64,000 bases of DNA from Fluviispira vulneris (GTDB lineage: Bacteria; Bdellovibrionota_B; Oligoflexia; Silvanigrellales; Silvanigrellaceae): positions 124,001-188,000 of the forward strand of contig NZ_JACRSE010000005.1 of the NCBI RefSeq assembly GCF_014281055.1, given 5' to 3'. How positions within the stretch are numbered: position 1 is the first letter of the stretch; every line of letters begins with the position of its first letter. Below are positions 8,437-15,315 of the stretch, in pieces. A model generated the notes under the pieces. It ran no database searches, had not been told where the DNA came from, and was given only the letters and a program-made list of their open reading frames with translations. The translations under genes were made by a program, and so were the position numbers.

Positions 8437-8933
8437 GACATACCTCCTGTATTATAATTAATCAGTAAAAAAATTAAGATAGAAACCTTTAAAAGATTAA
8501 AATGCATCTGTTGGTATTGTGGAGTTTTAATCCAATAGCCAAAATATAAGCCACCACAAATAAAGAAAATCCACATTGCTACAAATAACACAAGTGAAAA
8601 GTTCATAAATTGAATCGCTAAGGTTGCATATTCATAATTAATTAAAATTGTAAGTAGATAAAACAATGCAGATATTATCATAAAAATACTAGTTATAAAC
8701 TGATATAAAGTCACAAAAACTAAAGTTTTTTTTGCAAATGATTCCGAGTTAATCGATCTCTTCGTCAAAGCTTGACTCGTATTCTTATCATTTTTAATTT
8801 CTCTCATCGTAAACATGTTATGAAGTATATTAAAATTTGTACTTTTATCTTTCAAGTTATTCAAGAATATTAAAAATATCCAACAGCTCATCCCAAAAAA
8901 AACACAAAATTTAAAATAGTCAAAATAAAGCAT
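8433..8933 (-). CDS. DUF2165-like integral membrane protein
   Basis: This 166-residue protein has about four hydrophobic helices (around 7-24, 70-95, 103-125, 146-160). The block NLKDKSTNFNILHNMFTM, then an amphipathic linker and a helix with LYQFITSIFMIISALFYLL, resembles the DUF2165 family of predicted small membrane proteins. No function is established. It lies between the ACP and the exporter genes in the biosynthetic operon and overlaps the exporter start, so it could help export or act on a membrane-embedded product. Confidence 0.6.
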   Translation of the reverse strand: MLYFDYFKFCVFFGMSCWIFLIFLNNLKDKSTNFNILHNMFTMREIKNDKNTSQALTKRSINSESFAKKTLVFVTLYQFITSIFMIISALFYLLTILINYEYATLAIQFMNFSLVLFVAMWIFFICGGLYFGYWIKTPQYQQMHFNLLKVSILIFLLINYNTGGMS

Positions 8934-8959
8934 CTCAACTCCAATTTTTACAAGGATAA

Positions 8960-9190
8960 TTAATTAATAGATTTCACTATTACAGAATCCAGATAAGCAA
9001 ATAAATCCTTAAATTTATATAATTTATCTAAATTATCAGGTTTTTCATTTACGCCATAGTGTTCAGATAGAAAAACCATGATAGAAATAAGATTTAATGA
9101 ATCCCATTCTATTTTTTCATCATATATATCAGATGTAACATTTTTCTCAAAAATATTTAATACATTAGAAATTACTTCATTGTTATTCAT
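8960..9190 (-). CDS. Acyl carrier protein
   Basis: This 76-residue acidic helical protein carries the phosphopantetheine attachment motif DSL (S31 counted from the ATG at 9190) in WDSLNLISIMVFL, where the usual housekeeping motif is DSLD. The ATG at 9190 is chosen because AAAGGA precedes it; a second ATG at 9205 overlaps the KAS III stop codon. It is a dedicated carrier, diverged from fatty-acid AcpP, and by position should hold the extender or beta-ketoacyl chain made by the KAS III gene 15 bases upstream. Confidence 0.82.
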   Translation of the reverse strand: MNNNEVISNVLNIFEKNVTSDIYDEKIEWDSLNLISIMVFLSEHYGVNEKPDNLDKLYKFKDLFAYLDSVIVKSIN

Positions 9191-9204
9191 AAAATATCCT
9201 TTCA

Positions 9205-10170
9205 TTAGAAATCAATAACAGAAAGCGAATAAGAGTATCCAATTCCAAATCCAACCATAATTATTTTATCACCCCTTTTTATAGTTTTATTCTTTACAAA
9301 TTCTGAAAAAACAATAGGAATACTTGCTGACACAGTGTTCCCATGTTCACTCATAAAGCACAAGAATTTTTCATCTGGTATTTTTAACTTATTTTTTAAT
9401 GAATCTAGCATATATTTATTTGCTTGATGAAATATAAAAAAATCAATTTCATTTAAATTAATTTCAAAATCAGAGATCAATTTCTTAAACATCTCCGGCA
9501 CTGCATTTATCGCAAAATGAAAAACTTCAGGGCCATTCATATAAAAATAATTATTATTGCTTTCACATGATTTCATACCTCCTTTATATGAAATTAAATT
9601 ATTTAGACCAGAACCATCCGTACCGTATAAAAACGTGTTCATTTTCTGATAATTTGCTTTTCTATTAATCAAAATCGAAGCAGCTCCGTCACCAAAAATT
9701 GTTCTTGTTGAATGATCAGATGGTTCTAAATGTTTTGAGTAAGTTTCAGAAGTGATTAATAGAACATTTTCGGCTTGATGAGTTTCTAAAAGTCCCTTAG
9801 CAACTCCAAGAGAGTATATAAATCCTGAACAACCTTGATTAATATTTATTGCTCCACACCAATTTTGTAATCCTAAATTTTTATGGACAATACACGCTGT
9901 AGTTGGCATTAAATAATCAGGAGATTGTGTACACAAAATTAGATAATCAATCTCGCTTCTGTTAATTTTATGCTCTAAAAAAAGTGCTTCACAAGCACTT
10001 GTAGCAAGATCAGATGAAAATTCATTTGCATTTGCAATTTTTCTATTATTTATGCCAGTTTTTTGGTATATTTTTTCCGGAGTATAATTGCTGAATATTT
10101 TACTCGCATTATAATTATCAAAATCATTTTTTGACAAATAATAACTAATACACTCGATATTTGCAAACAT
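9205..10170 (-). CDS. 3-oxoacyl-ACP synthase III-type ketosynthase
   Basis: A full-length (321-residue) FabH/thiolase-fold enzyme. The catalytic triad is visible: C114 in INQGCSGFIYSL, H248 in FHQANKYML, N278 in SEHGNTVSASIP; the C-terminal glycine block is VGFGIGYSYS. These enzymes condense an acyl thioester with malonyl-ACP to give beta-ketoacyl-ACP. Being between a HAD phosphatase and a dedicated ACP, downstream of an AfsA-like gene, it is most likely a secondary-metabolism KAS III rather than the housekeeping FabH. A role in making the beta-ketoacyl donor for the AfsA-like enzyme follows from known butyrolactone pathways but is inferred here. Confidence 0.9.
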   Translation of the reverse strand: MFANIECISYYLSKNDFDNYNASKIFSNYTPEKIYQKTGINNRKIANANEFSSDLATSACEALFLEHKINRSEIDYLILCTQSPDYLMPTTACIVHKNLGLQNWCGAININQGCSGFIYSLGVAKGLLETHQAENVLLITSETYSKHLEPSDHSTRTIFGDGAASILINRKANYQKMNTFLYGTDGSGLNNLISYKGGMKSCESNNNYFYMNGPEVFHFAINAVPEMFKKLISDFEINLNEIDFFIFHQANKYMLDSLKNKLKIPDEKFLCFMSEHGNTVSASIPIVFSEFVKNKTIKRGDKIIMVGFGIGYSYSLSVIDF

Positions 10171-10207
10171 ATTTCATTCCTTAAAATATTTTATTAAGAT
10201 ATTCTTT

Positions 10208-10906
10208 CTAAACTATTATCCAATTATTTTTCTTAGCATGTGCCAATAGCTTTTTACATTTTGGGACAACTCGTGGATTTCCAACAAAATTCAACATTGG
10301 CAAATCTGAAATATGATCCCCATATGCAAAGCATAATGAATAATTAGAAAAATTATTTTTTAAAAGGTGATACTTTATAATATTTGATTTCCCTTGACCA
10401 ATTACAGGCATATTTAATAATTTACCTGTGCATTTATCATTTATTATCTCCATTTTTGTGCACAATATATCATCTATTCCTATATAATCAGCTATTGGTT
10501 TAAGACAAGATTTAAATGAACCTGATACAAAAATAACTTTAGCTCCATTAGATTTATGAAAATTAATTTCACTGATTATTTTCTCATTAAAAAAATTACT
10601 TTTTTCTTTCACTTCATCAAACCATTCATGAGCGTAATAATTTAACTCATTTATATCTACTCCTCTGTAAAATCTATAATAAATTTCATTAATATTGTTT
10701 CTTGAAAATTTCTTAGTTTTTAAGTACTTAATTAATCCGATGTAATATAAATATTTTAGTAACACAATAATGTTAAATTTAAGAGTCATTTTTATTGTAT
10801 AGAATCTCAAAAAACTAAACATACTTTTTTCTTTGATAATAGTTTCATCAACATCAAAAAAATTATAGTATGTACATTCTATTAGACTTATATTTTGATT
10901 AATCAT
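10208..10906 (-). CDS. HAD-superfamily (IB, SerB-like) phosphatase
   Basis: This 232-residue protein has the HAD motifs: motif I DVDET (D18 nucleophile, D20), motif II VIFVSGSF, a lysine region near GQGKSN, and motif IV YGDHISDLPML. An alpha-helical cap follows motif I, as in the subfamily IB enzymes. It would remove a phosphate from a small metabolite in the cytoplasm. It lies 26 bases after the AfsA-like gene; in methylenomycin-furan and A-factor-type loci a phosphatase acts after the AfsA-like condensation with dihydroxyacetone phosphate, which makes the same role attractive here. The ATG has AAGGAG in front of it. Confidence 0.85.
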   Translation of the reverse strand: MINQNISLIECTYYNFFDVDETIIKEKSMFSFLRFYTIKMTLKFNIIVLLKYLYYIGLIKYLKTKKFSRNNINEIYYRFYRGVDINELNYYAHEWFDEVKEKSNFFNEKIISEINFHKSNGAKVIFVSGSFKSCLKPIADYIGIDDILCTKMEIINDKCTGKLLNMPVIGQGKSNIIKYHLLKNNFSNYSLCFAYGDHISDLPMLNFVGNPRVVPKCKKLLAHAKKNNWIIV

Positions 10907-10932
10907 AAGATCTCCTTGAATGAATCAAAATA

Positions 10933-11742
10933 TTAAAAATTATAAGATTGCAGGAATTCGTTTTTTATCTTATGTGAAAAATTTTTAATATGTTTTTCAG
11001 CAATTTCTTCCTCTATTTTCTTCATTATTTTTTTATTATATAATTTATATTCAATTTCAATTTCAGAGCCTATTATGTTGTTTTGTATAAATTTAGTACT
11101 ACTATTTATTTTATAAGTCCCACTTGTATGTACTTTCATATCTAATATGTGATGCTCAATTACAACATCAATTGGAAACAAGAAATTGTTAAATTTTGTG
11201 ACTATATTACTCCAGATACAATAAAACTTACCTCTATTATTATGCTCTAAAATATATTTTTCGGAAATTGCAATCATCATTTGCCTAGCTGCTTCTATTA
11301 GAACCATTCCTTGTATATGTCTCCCTGTCATATGATCACTCATTTCCGCGCAAGAATCGTCAATAATCAAATGGCTCTGATATGTATTGTTATCGATTTT
11401 ATGTGGACAAGTTATTAAAATATTTTCCTGCTTATGCTTGTGAGTATCTTTACTCTCGATTGTTGCTCTTGTCTCTGGGAAAATCACTTGTATTTCATAA
11501 TCTTTTGCATATTTAATAATTATTTCTTTTTCTTGCTTATTTAAGCCTTGTCCTAAATAGTAAACAGATTTTTGCACACTATTATTATTACTCTTTAAGT
11601 CAGAAATAAAATTACTCAGAGTTATAACATTATTTCCTTGAGCAAATTCATCAAAATTATCTCCAACAATATAAAAAATTTCTTTATTTATGTATTCTAT
11701 ATTTAACACATTATCTTTTCTACTCAAATTGATATCTTGCAT
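10933..11742 (-). CDS. AfsA-like hotdog-domain enzyme, first gene of a putative butenolide/butyrolactone operon
   Basis: The 269-residue protein carries DHMTGRHIQGMVLIEAARQ at residues 136-154, matching the AfsA pattern 'H.DHVPGM.L.EAARQ' of gamma-butyrolactone synthases, which join a beta-ketoacyl chain to dihydroxyacetone phosphate. The hotdog core spans about 105-235. The first 100 residues do not look like the second hotdog domain of Streptomyces AfsA, so it is either shorter or divergent. It is followed by phosphatase, KAS III, ACP, membrane protein and exporter genes, all minus strand with small gaps. Without a structure the substrate is inference; a dehydratase-type hotdog role in a lipid or pigment pathway is the main alternative. 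Confidence 0.72.
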   Translation of the reverse strand: MQDINLSRKDNVLNIEYINKEIFYIVGDNFDEFAQGNNVITLSNFISDLKSNNNSVQKSVYYLGQGLNKQEKEIIIKYAKDYEIQVIFPETRATIESKDTHKHKQENILITCPHKIDNNTYQSHLIIDDSCAEMSDHMTGRHIQGMVLIEAARQMMIAISEKYILEHNNRGKFYCIWSNIVTKFNNFLFPIDVVIEHHILDMKVHTSGTYKINSSTKFIQNNIIGSEIEIEYKLYNKKIMKKIEEEIAEKHIKNFSHKIKNEFLQSYNF

Positions 11743-11852
11743 ACACCCACCAATCTATAATTTTATTATCGACTTTTTTATAATAATCATTATTTTTATA
11801 TTGTAAGAAATTTTGAACTTATAAAAGCACAATATTCTCTGATTTATATAAA

Positions 11853-11881
11853 TAATTAATTTAGATACTTTAAAATGTCAA
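11853..11881 (-). promoter_or_regulatory. Candidate promoter of the AfsA-like operon
   Basis: A perfect -35 hexamer TTGACA is read on the minus strand at 11881-11876. Seventeen bases further a weak -10 (TAATTA, 11858-11853) follows. This would give a leader of roughly 100 bases before the ATG at 11742. The palindromic block at 11882-11937 directly touches the -35, a position suited to an operator. Confidence 0.4.
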
Positions 11882-11937
11882 TTTCAAATTTTGAAAAACT
11901 TAAAACACGATTTTCAAAATTTATAATCGTGTTTTAA
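11882..11937. repeat. Nested palindromes upstream of the AfsA-like operon
   Basis: Three dyads overlap. TTTCAAA-T-TTTGAAA (11882-11896) is a 15-base palindrome. AAATTTTGAAAA (11886-11897) pairs with TTTTCAAAATTT (11911-11922). TTAAAACACGATT (11900-11912) pairs exactly with AATCGTGTTTTAA (11925-11937), 13-base arms. Together they fill the 56 bases next to the -35 hexamer. Operator sites for a dimeric regulator are the simplest explanation; the last two dyads share bases and could not both form as hairpins. Confidence 0.6.
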
Positions 11938-12007
11938 TATGCATATAATACGTGGAACTTAAGTTATTTAATTAATATATTCCTTTGAATAAGAATATTG
12001 CCTCATT

Positions 12008-12085
12008 AAATTTAAAAGGTCCCTCCTAACCCGTATTAGGAAAATTCTTTCCGGATAAGCTCTCTCACCTAAAAGAACGAGACTA
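12008..12085. other. Structured, GC-richer intergenic element of unknown identity
   Basis: Between the end of the TerC gene and the AfsA operon promoter lies a block far richer in G/C than its surroundings. On the minus strand it reads through TTAGGTGAGAGAGC, a GGAAA/TTTTCC hairpin, and TCCTAA-TACGGG-TTAGGA (a 6-base-pair hairpin), closing with ACCT that can pair with the first AGGT. It could be a structured 3' UTR of terC, a small RNA, or part of an upstream leader. I could not match it to a known riboswitch. Confidence 0.35.
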
Positions 12086-12134
12086 TAACCTTGTTACATA
12101 TTTTAAATATTGCAGAACATTATAAAAATAATAT

Positions 12135-13145
12135 TTATTTTCTTCTCTTTTTTCTATTATCAATGACTATTGATAATAGAATTGAGGAACCAATTAAAAC
12201 GCTTATTATTAAAAGGGACCAAACAATTGGGAATTTACCGCCAAAAGCTTCATTCAACCAAACCATTTTAAGTCCCACGAAAATAAGAACCGATGCAAGC
12301 CCGTATTTAATAAATGAGAATCTATCCATCACACCAGCAAGCATGAAATACATTGAGCGGAGCCCTAAAATTGCAAAAATATTAGAAGTAAATACAATCA
12401 TTGGTTCTTTCGTTATGGCAAAAATAGCTGGGACAGAGTCCACTGCAAAAATAATGTCACTCAGTTCTAAAAATATAAGAGCTAAGAAAAGAGGGGTCAC
12501 ATAGATCTGACCATTTTTAAGTAGAAAGAATTTCTGCCCTTCAATTCGTGGATGAACTCTAAAAATCTTTTTAAGCTGCTTAATAATAAAGTTATTTTCT
12601 AGGTTTTGGGCTTGAGTTCCTGCAAAAAACATTTTAATACCAGTCAAAATAAGAAGCGCGCCGAAAAATAGAACTACCCAATGGTATTGCATTAAAATCG
12701 AACCCATGGCGATAAAAATTGCCCGAAATACGAGAGCTCCTATGACGCCCCAAAATAGGATTTGGTGTTGATATTTTTTTGGAATCCCAAAATAGGAAAA
12801 AACGACAGCAAAAACAAAAATATTGTCAATTGCAAGCGACTTCTCAACAAAAAGACCGGTTAAAAATTCAAGTGCTGAGGTTTTAGCTTGATTCTTTGCA
12901 TCAAAACCACCAATAGATGTGTAAATTTCATTCGTTGAAAATTGATGCAGTGCATAAAAATAAAAAAGTATATTAAATGTAAGTGCTAAACTAATCCAAA
13001 CGCTCGTCCATATAGATGCTTCCTTGAAACTGACTTCGTGGGTTTTTTTATGAAATACACCTAAATCTAGAGCAAGTAATGCTAATATAAATCCAGAAAA
13101 ACATATATAAAACCACCAATAGTCGTTAAATGGAAAAAATATCAT
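12135..13145 (-). CDS. TerC/Alx family integral membrane protein
   Basis: The start is the ATG at 13145, preceded by AAGGAG; an in-frame GTG at 13163 is weaker. The 336-residue product has about nine hydrophobic helices and the conserved TerC blocks: ALDLGVFHKKTHEVSFKEA, an aspartate in FVEKSLAIDNIFVFAVVFSYF, and ELSDIIFAVDSVPAIFAI. Members are linked to tellurite resistance and, in Alx/MntP-type systems, manganese or metal export loaded onto secreted enzymes. The acidic residues within helices are the likely metal path. There are only about 70 bases to the next upstream gene, with no room for the manganese riboswitch that precedes alx in enterics. Confidence 0.9.
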   Translation of the reverse strand: MIFFPFNDYWWFYICFSGFILALLALDLGVFHKKTHEVSFKEASIWTSVWISLALTFNILFYFYALHQFSTNEIYTSIGGFDAKNQAKTSALEFLTGLFVEKSLAIDNIFVFAVVFSYFGIPKKYQHQILFWGVIGALVFRAIFIAMGSILMQYHWVVLFFGALLILTGIKMFFAGTQAQNLENNFIIKQLKKIFRVHPRIEGQKFFLLKNGQIYVTPLFLALIFLELSDIIFAVDSVPAIFAITKEPMIVFTSNIFAILGLRSMYFMLAGVMDRFSFIKYGLASVLIFVGLKMVWLNEAFGGKFPIVWSLLIISVLIGSSILLSIVIDNRKKRRK

Positions 13146-13215
13146 TGCATTATTCTCCTTCACACATTCTTTAGGGATTATGAGTATAAAATATTTCCAA
13201 TCTCAAAAATATATC

Positions 13216-14454
13216 TTAGTTTTTAGAAACGGATTCTAATAATTTTTTTACATCTAAACGACCATAGCGAGAATTTTGTAGAGAATCGGATGAATTGTAA
13301 TATATATTTGTGGATGCGAATAATTTATGCAAAGTTGTATTTACATCAAACTGAGAACTCAGTCCATAATAAATAGATAATGCAGAGACAACGAGGGGTG
13401 CTGCAAAACTTGTTCCTCCCACAAATTGGAGTGATCCATTTTTATCATTTAAGCTCATAAGAGCCCCTTGAGCAGATAAATCAACAGATTTTCCATAATT
13501 TGAAGTGTCTGCTCGACTCAAATCACTGTCATGGGAGCCAACTACAATGATATTATTTAAATCATAGCTGGCAGGAAAGACTGGATAATCGTCAATATTT
13601 TTACCATCATTTCCTGCTGCACATACAAATATAACACCTTTCTTTAAGGCATTTGCCATAACAATTTTTTCAGCCATGACAACATTATCATCAGGTTTTT
13701 GTGAATATGCAAAACTTAAATTAACAATTTTTGCTCCCAAAGAAATAGCTTCATCCAATGCAACCGATATTTGTAAAGAACCAAACCTTCTCTTATCAAC
13801 ATTTTCATTATCACTTGAGAATGAAATTTTAACTGAATGTATTTTAGCATTCTTAGCATAAGCATTATTTATTGTATGACCAGAAACACTTCCTGCTAAA
13901 ACCGAGGCAATAAATGTTGCATGTGATGCCCAGTTATTTATATTTGTATCTCCAGATATATTTGAACTCGATGCTAGTGCATTTTGTATTGAGAGAGTAG
14001 CAGGGACAACTCCTGAATCTACAATAGCAACATCAATAGGATTTAATGCTATATTATTGTTTTGTAAATAATCATAAGCTTCATTAAATCGAGCTTCACA
14101 ATAGGCTTCTGAACAGTTATCACTATTTCTTGTCATTGCTGCGGTATTTATAATATTGCTACGAATCTTTCTATTTTTATCGGGTATTGTGTAAATATTT
14201 CTCGAAAAAATATATTGCTGGTTTTTTTTTCCAATATTTATAGATTTCACAGCTATCATATTAGGAACTGATTTATATCTATATATGACTTTTTGTCCAT
14301 ATGTTAACAATTCACTGTCACTCATACCCGATTCAATTACATAGGAACCATCTGAAGTTGTATCGACTGTTGAATTAAATGGATTAAAACTACCACAAGA
14401 TGTAAGAAAAAAACATAAAGTAACTATAGGATAAATACTTTTAAAATAATGCAT
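13216..14454 (-). CDS. Subtilisin-like (S8) serine protease lipoprotein
   Basis: This 412-residue protein has a lipoprotein signal (LTSC, C20) and a subtilase domain with D146 in VAIVDSG, H178 in ASHATFIASVLAG, oxyanion N282 in AAGNDGKN and S349 in GGTSFAAPL. The histidine motif is HAT rather than the usual HGT. The 120 residues before the domain could be a propeptide. It would be anchored in the outer membrane or face the periplasm and degrade or process proteins. It is separate from the flanking TerC and SDR genes by 50-80 bases and is probably transcribed alone. Confidence 0.88.
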   Translation of the reverse strand: MHYFKSIYPIVTLCFFLTSCGSFNPFNSTVDTTSDGSYVIESGMSDSELLTYGQKVIYRYKSVPNMIAVKSINIGKKNQQYIFSRNIYTIPDKNRKIRSNIINTAAMTRNSDNCSEAYCEARFNEAYDYLQNNNIALNPIDVAIVDSGVVPATLSIQNALASSSNISGDTNINNWASHATFIASVLAGSVSGHTINNAYAKNAKIHSVKISFSSDNENVDKRRFGSLQISVALDEAISLGAKIVNLSFAYSQKPDDNVVMAEKIVMANALKKGVIFVCAAGNDGKNIDDYPVFPASYDLNNIIVVGSHDSDLSRADTSNYGKSVDLSAQGALMSLNDKNGSLQFVGGTSFAAPLVVSALSIYYGLSSQFDVNTTLHKLFASTNIYYNSSDSLQNSRYGRLDVKKLLESVSKN

Positions 14455-14532
14455 TGCTACGCCTAAATTTTGATTTTTGCATTAATATTACATTTTTAAA
14501 AAGTATTTATATTGTATATTCAGTTTTTATAT

Positions 14533-15306
14533 TTATTTATAAACTGTCGCTTTATCGGATAGGTACAATTTGCCGTGTGCACTTTCACGAGCTTTAATGT
14601 CAATAAATAAGAATTTATAAATATTTTCAGCTGCTGCTTGTGGAGTTAACATTTCATTCTTATTAATAAGTTCTTTATATTTTTTGACAACCTCTAAATC
14701 CGATGATTCATTGGATATCACATTTGATACCATATCCGTATGCACAGTCCCAGGATGAATGGACAAACAGTTGAGCTCATCGAAAGCAAATCGATAAGAC
14801 AACCACTTAAAATATAATAAGCATGCTGATTTCGTTGCCCCATAAAGTTCTAAATTGGGAAAAGGATCTACAGCAGAAAGAGAAGACAGGTGTGCAACAA
14901 AAGGTGGATTTTGCGAACCATTATCTGTATGTGACATCATAAATGGAAGAATATCTTCGATTATTTCTGCACACGAAAAATAATTTATGCGCATGGCTTC
15001 AGCCTGAGACTGCCAAAACAAATGCTTTTCCATCCGATTTGTTTCACTCACTTGTAAAATTGGCATAACTCCAGCGCAATGAATAAATCCCACTATGGCT
15101 TTTCCATAGATACTTTTTGACAATTCAGGAAATGGACTGTCTGATATTGGATTGAGAAGATCCCACCAAACAAAAACGTCTTCAAACTCACTTCTTTTTC
15201 TACCCATATGTACTATTTTGTAATTATTATCTTTCAAAATTTTTGCTAATTCGTAGCCAATACCTCGTGAAAAACCTGTACCAATGATCCATTTTTCAAC
15301 ACTCAT
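14533..15306 (-). CDS. Short-chain dehydrogenase/reductase
   Basis: This is a classical SDR of 257 residues with the cofactor motif TGFSRGIG near the N-terminus, the active-site YGATK with an upstream Ser (LSSLSA), and the PG block after it (SIHPGTVHTDM). NADP(H) preference is suggested by HMGRKR after strand 2. Closest in layout to sepiapterin/benzil reductase-like SDRs. The ATG at 15306 is chosen because GAGGAG sits five bases before it. It starts ten bases after the ABC-transporter gene and is probably co-transcribed. Substrate unknown; a carbonyl reduction on the transporter's cargo or a pterin are possibilities. Confidence 0.85.
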   Translation of the reverse strand: MSVEKWIIGTGFSRGIGYELAKILKDNNYKIVHMGRKRSEFEDVFVWWDLLNPISDSPFPELSKSIYGKAIVGFIHCAGVMPILQVSETNRMEKHLFWQSQAEAMRINYFSCAEIIEDILPFMMSHTDNGSQNPPFVAHLSSLSAVDPFPNLELYGATKSACLLYFKWLSYRFAFDELNCLSIHPGTVHTDMVSNVISNESSDLEVVKKYKELINKNEMLTPQAAAENIYKFLFIDIKARESAHGKLYLSDKATVYK

Positions 15307-15315
15307 TTTCACTCC

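Noticed and set aside
12008-12085. Known riboswitch (M-box, yybP-ykoY, SAM, c-di-GMP)
   Set aside because: The conserved cores of these RNAs are not present; only general hairpins are seen.
12091-12504. Plus-strand frame with plausible length
   Set aside because: It runs antisense inside the TerC gene, which has far stronger family evidence, and has low-complexity composition.
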